From positions 1 to 64,000 of the forward strand of contig NCHQ01000015.1 in assembly GCA_002281855.1 (NCBI GenBank): a DNA stretch of 64,000 nucleotides. The letters are read 5' to 3'. This document shows positions 47,545 through 56,129 of this stretch, in pieces. Made by a program: the position numbers and the translations under genes. The DNA is from Rhodospirillales bacterium 24-66-33 (lineage in GTDB: Bacteria; Pseudomonadota; Alphaproteobacteria; Reyranellales; Reyranellaceae). Every line of letters starts with the position of its first letter. Position 1 is the stretch's first letter. The notes beneath the pieces are model-generated. The model searched no databases, was not told the DNA's origin, and worked only from the letters and a program-made list of their open reading frames with translations.

Positions 47545-48585
47545 TTGAGCACCCTTCCGGAAGCTGCCGGCCCGCGCGCGCAGGTGGCGAAAGCCGCCCG
47601 CGCCTGGGCCCAGATCCTCGCAAGCTATCGACAGCCCAGCAACAGCCGCAGCATCTTCGAGATCGCCGTCACGGTGGTGCCGCTGGTCGCGTTGTGGGCG
47701 CTGGCCTGGGCGACGCTCGACATCGGCTACTGGCTGGCGCTGCCGCTGGCCTTCGCGGCCGGTGCCTTCATGGTTCGGCTGTTCGCGATCCAGCACGATT
47801 GCGGGCATGGCGCCTTCTTCCGCCAACGCTCGGCCAACGACTGGATCGGGCGCATCGCCAGCGTCCTCACGCTGACACCCTACGAAGTGTGGCGCCGTAC
47901 CCATGCGACCCATCATGCGAGCACCGGCAATCTCGACAAGCGCGGCCTCGGAGACGTCGACACGCTGACGGTCGAGGAGTACCGCGCGCGCTCGATGTGG
48001 GGCCGGCTGCGCTATCGGCTGTATCGCCATCCGCTGGTCATGTTCGGTCTCGGACCGGCCTATCTGTTCATCGTCCAGCATCGCCTTCCGATCGGCCTGA
48101 TGCGCGATGGCTGGCGGCCGTGGGTTAGTACGATGACGAACAACCTGGCGATCGTTCTGGTCGCCGGTCTGCTCATCTGGCTGGTCGGCATCAAGGCGTT
48201 CCTGCTGATCCACCTTCCGGTGCTGCTGCTCTCCGCCTCGGTCGGCGTCTGGCTGTTCTTCGTCCAGCATCAGTTCGAGCACACCAAGTGGGACAACGAT
48301 CCCGACTGGAACCTGCACGAAGCCGCCCTGCATGGCAGCTCGCACTATGATCTGCCGGCCTTCCTGCGCTGGTTCACCGCAAACATCGGCATCCATCACG
48401 TCCATCATCTCAGCAGCCGGATCCCCTACTACCGGTTGCCGCACGTGCTGCGCGACCATCCCGAGCTACGGGACGTCGGACGCCTGACCCTGATTCAGAG
48501 CTTCCGGTGTGTGCGCCTGGTCCTGTGGGACGAGACGCAGCGCCGCCTCGTGTCGTTCCGCGAGGCGCGCAAGCTCGCGAAATAG
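47545..48585 (+). CDS. Membrane fatty acid desaturase
   Basis: 346 residues from a likely TTG (RBS AAGGA about 11 bp upstream); no ATG or GTG lies between this point and the membrane domain. Three histidine boxes are intact: HDCGHG (HxxxH), THATHHAS (HxxHH) and HHVHHLS (HxxHH), between membrane helices (LALPLAFAAGAFMVRLFAI; LAIVLVAGLLIWLVGIKAFL). A di-iron enzyme that introduces double bonds in acyl chains at the membrane, in the manner of delta-12/omega-3-like or other family members; the position of the bond cannot be told. Confidence 0.85.
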   Translation: MSTLPEAAGPRAQVAKAARAWAQILASYRQPSNSRSIFEIAVTVVPLVALWALAWATLDIGYWLALPLAFAAGAFMVRLFAIQHDCGHGAFFRQRSANDWIGRIASVLTLTPYEVWRRTHATHHASTGNLDKRGLGDVDTLTVEEYRARSMWGRLRYRLYRHPLVMFGLGPAYLFIVQHRLPIGLMRDGWRPWVSTMTNNLAIVLVAGLLIWLVGIKAFLLIHLPVLLLSASVGVWLFFVQHQFEHTKWDNDPDWNLHEAALHGSSHYDLPAFLRWFTANIGIHHVHHLSSRIPYYRLPHVLRDHPELRDVGRLTLIQSFRCVRLVLWDETQRRLVSFREARKLAK

Positions 48586-48669
48586 TTGACGTTCAACACC
48601 AGCCGCGTTCGTCTCGTCGGGGTTGGTTCGCGGTGAGCCTCAACGCACCCAGCTCAAACTCTCTGCGCG

Positions 48670-49293
48670 TCAGGTGTTCTGCCACAGCCGCGTCGTGTAG
48701 GCGCCCTCGACATTGGCATCGATCTGCGCGGCGACGGCTTCGCTCTCGCCGATGCGCGGCGCGATGATCCTGCCGAACGAGATGCGGCCGGGCTCCGGCC
48801 ACGCCTTCGGGTCCCACAGCTTGGCGCGCACGATCGAGCGGGCGCAGTGGAAATAGCAATGCTTGATGCGGACGCGGGTCGCCAGCAGCGCCGGCTTGCC
48901 CAGTGAACTGAGCGATGCCACGAGGTCGGCGTCGTCGTGGATTTCCGCCGTGCCGGAGATGCGCAGCGTCTCACCGGTCGCCGGTACCAGCGCGATGATG
49001 CCGATCTGGCCGGTGTCGAGGATGTTGTTCAGGCCAAAGGCGAGATTGTTGCCGACCCGCTCGGGGATCAGCAGCGTCTTGGGATCCTCGACCCGGATGA
49101 ACCCCGGCTCGTCGCCCTTGGGCGAGACTTCGACGGTGCCATCCGCCGCCGTCGTCCCGACCAGAGCGAACGGGCAACGCGTCAGGAACTCGATCGACTG
49201 CTCGTCCAGCGCGTCGAGAATCTTGACGCGGGTGGCCGGTCGCGGCTCGGAAATGATGCGCCGCAGGTCTTCCTTCGTGCTGATGCGAGCCAT
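48670..49293 (-). CDS. Pyridoxamine 5'-phosphate oxidase-like FMN-binding protein
   Basis: 207 residues, ATG start. The split-barrel region shows PFALVGTTAADGTVEVSPKG, KTLLIPERVGNNLAFGLNNI and GTAEIHDDADLVASL, the profile of the PNPOx-like/MSMEG family that binds FMN or F420. The N-terminal helix (STKEDLRRIISEPRPATRVK) is common in this branch. Flavin-dependent reduction or general stress function is inferred. It lies 92 bp downstream of the LLM oxidoreductase gene on the same strand. Confidence 0.85.
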   Translation of the reverse strand: MARISTKEDLRRIISEPRPATRVKILDALDEQSIEFLTRCPFALVGTTAADGTVEVSPKGDEPGFIRVEDPKTLLIPERVGNNLAFGLNNILDTGQIGIIALVPATGETLRISGTAEIHDDADLVASLSSLGKPALLATRVRIKHCYFHCARSIVRAKLWDPKAWPEPGRISFGRIIAPRIGESEAVAAQIDANVEGAYTTRLWQNT

Positions 49294-49385
49294 GAGACAA
49301 ACTCCCTCGAGACGCGTGGTGCGCCAACATCCGCCACTTGCGAACGACTTGCAACCTCGCCGATGGTGAGGGCTCTGCGGCAGCG

Positions 49386-50441
49386 TCAGGCGAAGTGCGG
49401 CGCCACCTCGAGCATGAAGCGCTGCATCTGCTCCTTCACCATCGCATGCGGTTTCTGCCCGTAGTTGAAGTAGAGAATGACCTCGGCGACGCCGGCCGCC
49501 TCGACCTGCTTCAAGGTGTCGACGATGTGCTGCGGGCTGCCGCACAGGATCGACTTGTCGGTCAGCTTCTCGGGCCGCATGTCGCGCAGGATGTTCACGA
49601 TCTCGACGAAGTACTTGTAGGTCGGCGGCACCTTCTCGCCCGTCGCCGAGGGAAAGGCCGCGATCAGCGCATCCTGGAAGTAGCGGACCAGGGCTTCCTT
49701 GCCGTAGCGCTCCTCTTCCGGCGTGGAGGCGATGTGCACGAAGTAGGAGCACATGGCCCGCCGCATCGGCCGCTTGAACCCGCTCTCGCAGGTCTCGCGA
49801 TAGACCCGCACCGCGTCGGCGAGCGAGCCGTACACCATGGCCGCCGCAAAGGGCGCATAGATCACGTTCCAGTCGTTCTTCGCCGCCAGCTCCATCGACG
49901 GCCGTGAAAAGCAGGCCACGTAGGGCCTGAGCGGGCTCTGCGCCGGCTTCGGACGCACCTCGACGTCGTTGAATTCGTAGAACCGGCCCTTGTGCGACCA
50001 CGTGCCGGGCTCGGTCCAGGCGCGCCACACGATCTCCAGCCCCTCGGCGAACAGCTCGGCGGACTCGTCGAAAGGCATCTGGAACGGATCGTATTCCTTG
50101 CGGTCGTAGCCGCGGCCGGCGGCGAAATCGACCCGGCCGCCCGAGAGGAGATCGAGCGTCGCCCATTCCTCCGCGACATGCAGCGGATGATGCACCGGCA
50201 ACAGGGTTACGGCCGGCGCCAGCCGCAGCCTGGTCGTGGCGCCCGCCAGTTGCGCCAACATCGCCAGTGGCGACGCGTTGACGCCCAACAGATTGAAGTG
50301 ATGCTCGCCGATCCACGCCGAGTTCAGCCCGACCTCCTCGGCCCACAGCGCCTCGGCATAGATGTCCTTGATGAAGGACTCGGCCGTGCGCGGGTTGTTC
50401 GGATAGCGATTGTCGGACAGCGTGAAATAGCCGAATTGCAT
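49386..50441 (-). CDS. LLM class flavin-dependent oxidoreductase (luciferase-like)
   Basis: 351 residues from ATG (MQFGYFTLSDNRYPNNPRTA). Bacterial luciferase-like TIM barrel: WAEEVGLNSAWIGEHHFNLL, ATTRLRLAPAVTLLPVHHPL, AEEWATLDLLSGGRVDFAAG and RGYDRKEYDPF are standard blocks, ending with GSPQHIVDTLKQVEAAGVAE. It uses reduced FMN to oxygenate an organic substrate in the cytoplasm. Two bases separate it from the stop of the LysR gene upstream, so the regulator and enzyme form one operon. Confidence 0.92.
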   Translation of the reverse strand: MQFGYFTLSDNRYPNNPRTAESFIKDIYAEALWAEEVGLNSAWIGEHHFNLLGVNASPLAMLAQLAGATTRLRLAPAVTLLPVHHPLHVAEEWATLDLLSGGRVDFAAGRGYDRKEYDPFQMPFDESAELFAEGLEIVWRAWTEPGTWSHKGRFYEFNDVEVRPKPAQSPLRPYVACFSRPSMELAAKNDWNVIYAPFAAAMVYGSLADAVRVYRETCESGFKRPMRRAMCSYFVHIASTPEEERYGKEALVRYFQDALIAAFPSATGEKVPPTYKYFVEIVNILRDMRPEKLTDKSILCGSPQHIVDTLKQVEAAGVAEVILYFNYGQKPHAMVKEQMQRFMLEVAPHFA

Positions 50442-50443
50442 GA

Positions 50444-51346
50444 TCAGACTGCCTGCTGCGCCACATCGGACAGGGAGACGATCCAATCGCGGAACGCCTT
50501 GATCTTGCGCCGCCGGATCGCCTCGGGCGGATAGACCAGATAGTAGGCGAAGTCCGAGGAGCGCTTGAACTCGAACGGAACGACCAGCCGGCCGGCCTTG
50601 AGGTCGGGCTCGACCAGGGGGTTGCGGCCCAGCGCGACACCCAGCCCGTCCATCGCCGCCTGGTAGGCCGCCAGAGCGAAATCGAACGAGACGCCGCGCG
50701 AGGAATCGACGCCCTTCACGCCCGCGGCCGTCAGCCAGACCTGCCAGTCATCGGGAAAGCTGGCGATATGGAGCAGGTTGAAGCGCCTGAGATCCACCGG
50801 CTTCTTGAGGCCGTTCGGTCCTTTGAGCAGCGAGGGCGCACAGACCGGCATGACGTCCTCGCTGACCAGCCGCTCGGCCAGCAGGTTCGGCCACTGGCCA
50901 CGGCCGTAGCGGATGCCGATGTCGACGTCCTCGCGCGAGAAGTCCACCAGCGACGTGCCAGTCGAGACGCGCACGTCGATCTCCGGATGCGAGCGCTGGA
51001 AGCCGCCCAGTCGCGGGACCAGCCACTTCACCGCGAAGGACGAGGTCGTCGTCACCGTGAGGTTCCCACCCTTGTCTTTCTGCAGCAACTTCTCGGTCGC
51101 CTCGTTCAGCTGATCGAAGGCCGCACGGACCGAGGGGAGATAGGCCTGGCCCGCTTCGGACAGCAGCAGCGAACGATTGCGCCGCACGAACAATTTTAAT
51201 CCGAGTCTCTGCTCCAGCCCGCGCACCTGGTGGCTGATCGCGGCCTGCGTGACGCTCAATTCCTCCGCGGCATCGGTAAAGCTCATATGGCGTGCCGCCG
51301 CTTCGAAGGCACGCAAGCCGTTGAGCGGCGGCAGGGATCGTTTCAT
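50444..51346 (-). CDS. LysR-family transcriptional regulator, GcvA-like
   Basis: 300 residues from ATG (MKRSLPPLNGLRAFEAAARH) with AAGGA at proper spacing; a TTG two codons upstream is less likely. HTH at about 17-60 (SFTDAAEELSVTQAAISHQV, RLGLKLFVRRNRSLLLSEAG), then a periplasmic-binding-like effector domain (VTTTSSFAVKWLVPRLGGFQ, DVDIGIRYGRGQWPNL). The GcvA branch of LysR. It shares a divergent promoter region (51347-51462) with a DUF1127 gene and leads an operon with an LLM oxidoreductase, its probable target. Confidence 0.92.
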   Translation of the reverse strand: MKRSLPPLNGLRAFEAAARHMSFTDAAEELSVTQAAISHQVRGLEQRLGLKLFVRRNRSLLLSEAGQAYLPSVRAAFDQLNEATEKLLQKDKGGNLTVTTTSSFAVKWLVPRLGGFQRSHPEIDVRVSTGTSLVDFSREDVDIGIRYGRGQWPNLLAERLVSEDVMPVCAPSLLKGPNGLKKPVDLRRFNLLHIASFPDDWQVWLTAAGVKGVDSSRGVSFDFALAAYQAAMDGLGVALGRNPLVEPDLKAGRLVVPFEFKRSSDFAYYLVYPPEAIRRRKIKAFRDWIVSLSDVAQQAV

Positions 51347-51462
51347 CGCCAATCCTTCACATGAGGTATTTTAATCAAAACAGGACAAAGGGTCGTTTGT
51401 AAAGGGGGACCCTGGAGCGCACATCAGCCCCAACAGAGTTCAACCCTTTCGAGAGCACTCCT

Positions 51463-51666
51463 ATGGCCAACATATCGCTCCACTACTCCTCACGGGCGCC
51501 GCTCGCCGGCACCTTCACCGCCTTCGGCCAGATCCTCGCCACGTGGCGCGAGCGGGCCAGGCAGCGTCGCGAGCTCGTCAACTTGGACCACCGGACGATG
51601 CGCGATCTGGGCATCAGCCCGACCGACGTCCAGTTCGAGGCCAACAAGCCCTTCTGGCGCTCCTGA
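51463..51666 (+). CDS. DUF1127 small protein (YjiS-like)
   Basis: 67 residues. The C-terminal DUF1127 motif is clear: ILATWRERARQRRELVNLDH, RTMRDLGISPTDVQFEANKP. Arg-rich; small proteins of this family in alphaproteobacteria bind RNA or regulators and affect phosphate/carbon metabolism in a few studied cases. Preceded by its own promoter region in the LysR divergent gap, and followed by two hairpins and a terminator. Confidence 0.9.
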   Translation: MANISLHYSSRAPLAGTFTAFGQILATWRERARQRRELVNLDHRTMRDLGISPTDVQFEANKPFWRS

Positions 51667-51682
51667 CATTCCAATCCGGAGA

Positions 51683-51710
51683 GGTCCCGTTTCTTACCCT
51701 GCACGGGACC
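51683..51710 (+). other. Hairpin in the DUF1127 3' region
   Basis: GGTCCCGT (51683-51690) pairs with ACGGGACC (51703-51710) around a 12-base loop. It has no T run, so it is not a terminator by itself; it is the first of two stem-loops in a possible 3'-UTR RNA. Confidence 0.5.
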
Positions 51711-51729
51711 ATCCCACTCCGGTGCCTGG

Positions 51730-51771
51730 CCGGCGGTCGCTCCCTGCCTCCCTTGCGACCGCCGGCTTTTT
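51730..51771 (+). terminator. Intrinsic terminator after DUF1127
   Basis: CCGGCGGTCGC (51730-51740) pairs perfectly with GCGACCGCCGG (51755-51765) over a 14-base loop, followed by CTTTTT. Confidence 0.85.
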
Positions 51772-51820
51772 CTTTGCCGTTCTTCTTTGCCAGCCGTCAC
51801 GGCTCTGCTAGAGCCGCCGC

Positions 51821-53038
51821 GTGCCGCTCAACGACCAACAGATACAGGCCCTCGGCCGCGACGCCCTGCAGCGCGCGGCGGCGGGCGATTTCGCATCGGC
51901 CGAAGAGATGTTCGCCCGCATCGTCGACGCGCGTCCCAACATGGGCCAGGCGCTCCATCTGCTGGGCCAGGTCCGGCTGAAGCTCGGCCGTTTCGCCGAG
52001 GCACGCGAGCCGCTGGAGCGCGCCGCGCAGTTCCTGCCGCGCGACGTCGCGGCTCAAACCAACCTCGCAGGCTGCCTGATCCAGCTCGGCCAGCACGAGC
52101 AGGCGTTGGCCGCGCTGGCCAAGGCCGCGAAGCTCAAGCCGGATGACGCCGCCATCGCCCACAATACCGGCCTCACCCTTGAAGCACTGGGCCGAACCGG
52201 GGAAGCCGAACGCGCCTACGATCTCGCCCTGTCGATCGACCACAGGCTGCTGCCGGCGCTGAGCGCGCGGGCGGAGCTGCTGGCCGCGCGCGGTGAGTGG
52301 GCCGGCGCCCTCGCCGATCTCGAAACGGCGCTGGTGAGCCAGCCAAACGATCCGCGCCTCCGGCTGCGGCGCGGCGAGCTGATGCTGCACCAGGGCGACT
52401 GGTGGCGCGGTCTCGGCGACCACGAGGCGCGGCTGGAGATCCCGGGGGAGCGCTATACGCCCGACCTGCCGCGCTGGCAGGGTGAACCGCTCGACGGCCG
52501 TCTGCTGCTCTATCCCGAACAGGCCGACATCGAGAGCGAGGCCGCCCTGCGCGATACGTTGATGCTGGCGCGCGAGGTCGAGGCGGTCTTGCAATGCAGC
52601 GCGACACTGGCCGACTGGTTCGACGGGCCGACCGTGCGTCGCGGCGAGCCGCTCGACGGTTTCGTGGCCGCCGCCCCGCTGCGCAGCCTGCCGCTCCTCC
52701 TAAACTGGACCCGCGACGCGCTGCCGCCGCCGGTGAAGCTGCGGCCCATCGCCAAACCCATGTCACGCATCGGCTGGTTCAGCACAGGTGAGCCTCCGAC
52801 AGGAATGGATCTCGTGCGCACGCCGGACGAGATCCCGGCCTGTCGCCTGGTCGTGGGCGACGACACCTGGCCCACGCATGCCGCGGCTTCGCTCGGCATC
52901 CCGACGGTGATCCTGGTGCCCCCTATCGCAGACTGGCTCTGGGGTCCGAACCTCGGAATATCCCCGTGGTACGCCTCTGCGGAACTGCTGCGCGACGATG
53001 ATCGCGAAGGACTGGCGGCGCGGCTCGCCGGGTGCTGA
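51821..53038 (+). CDS. Tetratricopeptide-repeat protein with a glycosyltransferase-9-like tail
   Basis: 405 residues from a GTG. Residues about 5-190 are five or more TPR units (DALQRAAAGDFASAEEMFAR, ALHLLGQVRLKLGRFAEARE, TNLAGCLIQLGQHEQALAAL, AHNTGLTLEALGRTGEAERA). The C-terminal half (LLLYPEQADIESEAALRDTL, then VVGDDTWPTHAAASLGIPTV, ILVPPIADWLWG) resembles the end of TPR-linked heptosyltransferase-like (GT9) proteins, but the Asp-His region is altered. Function unknown; 45 bp before leuC. Confidence 0.7.
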   Translation: MPLNDQQIQALGRDALQRAAAGDFASAEEMFARIVDARPNMGQALHLLGQVRLKLGRFAEAREPLERAAQFLPRDVAAQTNLAGCLIQLGQHEQALAALAKAAKLKPDDAAIAHNTGLTLEALGRTGEAERAYDLALSIDHRLLPALSARAELLAARGEWAGALADLETALVSQPNDPRLRLRRGELMLHQGDWWRGLGDHEARLEIPGERYTPDLPRWQGEPLDGRLLLYPEQADIESEAALRDTLMLAREVEAVLQCSATLADWFDGPTVRRGEPLDGFVAAAPLRSLPLLLNWTRDALPPPVKLRPIAKPMSRIGWFSTGEPPTGMDLVRTPDEIPACRLVVGDDTWPTHAAASLGIPTVILVPPIADWLWGPNLGISPWYASAELLRDDDREGLAARLAGC

Positions 53039-53083
53039 TATCCGCCTCCTGGCGGATCACCCCAACACCCAGAGGCCAAACCC

Positions 53084-54478
53084 ATGGGCAAGACCCTGTT
53101 CGACAAGATCTGGGACAGCCACGTCATCACCGATCTCGGCAACGGCTTCGTGCTGCTGCACATCGATCGCCTGCTGCTCCATGACATGTCCGGCGGCAAG
53201 GCGCTGAAGGAAGCCATCGATAAAGGCTATCCGCCGGTGCAGCCGCGGCTGATCTACGGCACGCCCGATCACACCATGTCGACCAAGCCCGGCCGCACCG
53301 AGCACACCCATCCGCCGGGCCTTCCGCTGATCAAGTCGATGCGCGAGACGACCAGCGCCTACGGCATCAAGCTGTTCGACCTCGGCCAGGACGGCCAGGG
53401 CATCGTCCACGTGATGGGTCCCGAACAGGGGCTGACGCTTCCCGGCACGACGCTGGTGTGCGGCGACAGCCACACCTCCACGCACGGCGGCATGGGCGCG
53501 CTGGCCTTCGGTATCGGCTCGTCCGAGCTGGTGCATGTGATCGCCACGCAAACGATGGTGCAGCGCAAGCCCAAGCGGATGCGTGCCAGCTTCGAAGGCA
53601 AGCTGATGCCGGGCGTCACGGCCAAGGACATGATCCTTCACCTGATCGGCGAACTCGGTACGGCCGCCGGCACGGGCTATTCGGTCGAGTATGCGGGCTC
53701 GGCGGTGCGGGCGCTGCCGGTCGAGGCGCGCCTCACGCTCTGCAACCTCACCATCGAGATGGGCGCGCGCACCGGCATGGTGGCACCCGACGACACGACC
53801 TACGAATATCTCGCCGGCCGCGACTACGCCCCCAAGGGCGCGATGTGGGACCGCGCCGTCGCGCACTGGCGCACCCTGCCGACCGATCCCGATGCCGAGT
53901 TCGATCGCGAGCACACGATCGACATGAAGAACGTCGCGCCGCAGATCACCTGGGGCACCAGCCCCGAGCATGTCATTGCCGTCGACCGCGCCATCCCCGA
54001 CCCGCGCACCGGTCCGGAGGAGAAGCGCGGCGCCTGGGAAGCCGCGCTCCAGTACCAGGGGCTCGAGCCCGGCAAGCCGATCGAGGGCACCCCGGTCGAC
54101 TGGGTGTTCATCGGCTCGTGCACCAACAGCCGAATCTCCGACCTGCGCGCCGCCGCCGAGATCGTGAAGGGCCGGCACAAGGCCGACCACGTGACCGCCT
54201 GGGTCGTGCCCGGCTCGGTGCGCATCAAGGCCGAGGCCGAGGCCGAGGGGCTGGACCGCGTGTTCCTCGACGCCGGCTTCGAATGGCGCGAGCCCGGCTG
54301 CTCGATGTGCCTTGCCTCCAACGGCGAGCGCGTTCCACCCGGCAAGCGCAGCGTCTCGACCTCCAACCGTAACTTCGTCGGCCGTCAGGGGCCGGGCGCG
54401 CGCACCCATCTCGCGAGCCCCGCCATGGCCGCCGCCGCCGCCATCAAGGGCGCCATCGCCGACGTCAGGAAGATCTAA
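53084..54478 (+). CDS. leuC: 3-isopropylmalate dehydratase large subunit
   Basis: 464 residues, the usual length. The [4Fe-4S] ligands are in FIGSCTNSRISDLRAAAEIV and PGCSMCLASNGERVPPGKRS; the N terminus MGKTLFDKIWDSHVI and the block LVCGDSHTSTHGGMGALAFG are family standards. It isomerises 2-isopropylmalate to 3-isopropylmalate in leucine synthesis with LeuD. The gap to leuD is 136 bp and contains a family-2 repeat. Confidence 0.97.
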   Translation: MGKTLFDKIWDSHVITDLGNGFVLLHIDRLLLHDMSGGKALKEAIDKGYPPVQPRLIYGTPDHTMSTKPGRTEHTHPPGLPLIKSMRETTSAYGIKLFDLGQDGQGIVHVMGPEQGLTLPGTTLVCGDSHTSTHGGMGALAFGIGSSELVHVIATQTMVQRKPKRMRASFEGKLMPGVTAKDMILHLIGELGTAAGTGYSVEYAGSAVRALPVEARLTLCNLTIEMGARTGMVAPDDTTYEYLAGRDYAPKGAMWDRAVAHWRTLPTDPDAEFDREHTIDMKNVAPQITWGTSPEHVIAVDRAIPDPRTGPEEKRGAWEAALQYQGLEPGKPIEGTPVDWVFIGSCTNSRISDLRAAAEIVKGRHKADHVTAWVVPGSVRIKAEAEAEGLDRVFLDAGFEWREPGCSMCLASNGERVPPGKRSVSTSNRNFVGRQGPGARTHLASPAMAAAAAIKGAIADVRKI

Positions 54479-54485
54479 CGAAAGG

Positions 54486-54595
54486 CCTCACCCTGAGGAG
54501 CGGTCCGCAGGACCGCGTCTCGAAGGGTGGGAACGAGCACCACGATTGTTGCCCATCCTTCGAGACGCGCGTTGCACGCGCTCCTCAGGATGAGG
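54486..54595. repeat. 110-bp interspersed palindromic repeat, family 2, copy B
   Basis: Same ends (CCTCACCCTGAG ... CTCAGGATGAGG), inner stems (CGGTCCGCAGGACCG and CGCGTTGCACGCG) and central TCTCGAAGGG/CCTTCGAGA pairing as 30634-30745. Lies between leuC and leuD. Confidence 0.87.
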
Positions 54596-54614
54596 TGAAG
54601 GGAGGAAACGCAGA

Positions 54615-55232
54615 ATGGACAAGTTCACCAAGGTGACGGGAGTCGCCACGCCGCTGATGCGCCAGAACGTCGACACCGATCTGATCATCCGCATCGAGCG
54701 GCTGGTCGACAACGTGACCCGCGAAGGGCTGGGCCCCTATGCCTTCGAGCAGATCCGCTTCAAGCCCGACGGCAGCGAGGATCCGGACTGCATCTTCAAC
54801 CAGGCGCCCTATCGCGACGCGCCGATCATCCTCAGTCGGGAGAATTTCGGCTGCGGCTCGAGCCGCGAGGGGGCGGTGTGGGCGCTGAAGGGCATGGGCA
54901 TCAAGGCGGTGATCGCCCCCTACTTCGGCGACATCTTCAACAACAACTGCTTCCAGAACGGCCTCCTGCCGGTGGCGCTGCCGATCCATGAGATCGAGCA
55001 GCTCGCCGACGAAATGAAAGCTTCGCCCGGCAACGCACGGATCACCGTCGACCTCGAGAACTGCCAGGTGATCTCGCCGACCGGCCGCACCATCCCGTTC
55101 CAGGTCGATGCGCGGCGCCAGCACGCGATGCTGAACGGGCTCGACGACATCGCGCTGACCCTGTCGCGGCGGGACGAGATCGAGGCCTGGCAGGCCTCGG
55201 ACAAGAGTTCGCGTCCGTGGGTCTGGCTGTAG
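54615..55232 (+). CDS. leuD: 3-isopropylmalate dehydratase small subunit
   Basis: 205 residues, usual length. Family features: TGVATPLMRQNVDTDLIIRI near the N terminus, PIILSRENFGCGSSREGAVW (the conserved GCGSSRE loop), VIAPYFGDIFNNNCFQNGLL. Partner of LeuC. Strong RBS GGGAGGAAAC, which lies right at the end of the family-2 repeat, so translation of leuD is independent of leuC despite the hairpin. Confidence 0.97.
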   Translation: MDKFTKVTGVATPLMRQNVDTDLIIRIERLVDNVTREGLGPYAFEQIRFKPDGSEDPDCIFNQAPYRDAPIILSRENFGCGSSREGAVWALKGMGIKAVIAPYFGDIFNNNCFQNGLLPVALPIHEIEQLADEMKASPGNARITVDLENCQVISPTGRTIPFQVDARRQHAMLNGLDDIALTLSRRDEIEAWQASDKSSRPWVWL

Positions 55233-55265
55233 GCGCTTGAGCCCGCTGCATCCCCAGCGTCGGGC

Positions 55266-56129
55266 ATGAGCCCGACGCATTTGGCGGCGGCCCTCCTCAT
55301 CGTGGCGATGTGGGGGCTGAACTTCACGGTCATCCGCTTCGGCCTCGACGAGTTCACGCCCTTCGCCTTCGCGACCTGGCGCTTCCTGCTGGGCGCGCTC
55401 CCTGCGTTCTTCATCCCCAAGCCCGCAGTCTCCTGGTCCGTCTTGGCGGGCATCGGCGGCCTGATGTTCGGCGGCCAGTTCATCTTCCTGTTCTTCGCCA
55501 TGGGTGCCGGCCTACCGCCCGGCCTCACCTCGGTGCTGGTGCAACTCCAGGGACCGCTCACCGTCGTGCTGGCCGCCCTGCTGCTGCGCGAACACGCGAC
55601 GCGCGGCCAGTGGCTCGGCCTCGCCGTCGCGGTCGTCGGTGTCGTGCTGCTCGCAGGCTCGATCTCCGAGGACACGCCGCTGCTCGCCGTCGGCCTGGCG
55701 CTGATGTCGGCCTTCACCTGGGCGCTGGGCAATCTCGTCTTCCGCTCGGCCCGCGGCGTTTCGATGTTCGCCGTCACCGTCTGGGCGAGCGTCCTGCCGC
55801 CGATCCCGCTCGCCCTGGCGTCCCTCGTGCTCGACGGGCCAGCGGCGCTGGCCGCGCCGATCCTCGCGCCGACCTGGCGCGGCTGGTTCGTGCTCTTCTA
55901 CACGGTCGTTCCGGTGATGTGGCTGGGCTACCTGATCTGGGGCACGCTGCTGCGCACCTATCCCGCCGCGAAGGTCGGCCCGGTCAGCCTGCTCGTGCCC
56001 TGCGCCGCGCTCGCGATCTCGGCCTACCTGACCGGCGAGCCGCTGTCCGGTGAGCGCCTCATGGCCGTGGCGGTCGTGCTGGGCGGCGTGGCACTCGGCG
56101 TCTACGCTTCGGCGCGACGCCTGCGCTGA
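55266..56129 (+). CDS. EamA/DMT-superfamily transporter
   Basis: 287 residues, ten predicted membrane helices in two homologous halves. The first begins with LLIVAMWGLNFTVIRFGLDE, the second with VGLALMSAFTWALGNLVFRS; each holds the EamA-type GL..LVQLQGPLTVVLAALL turn and LGYLIWGTLLRTYPAAKVGP. A DMT exporter for amino acids or metabolites, substrate unknown. 33 bp after leuD. Its last 28 bp overlap the end of the Lrp gene on the opposite strand. Confidence 0.88.
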   Translation: MSPTHLAAALLIVAMWGLNFTVIRFGLDEFTPFAFATWRFLLGALPAFFIPKPAVSWSVLAGIGGLMFGGQFIFLFFAMGAGLPPGLTSVLVQLQGPLTVVLAALLLREHATRGQWLGLAVAVVGVVLLAGSISEDTPLLAVGLALMSAFTWALGNLVFRSARGVSMFAVTVWASVLPPIPLALASLVLDGPAALAAPILAPTWRGWFVLFYTVVPVMWLGYLIWGTLLRTYPAAKVGPVSLLVPCAALAISAYLTGEPLSGERLMAVAVVLGGVALGVYASARRLR

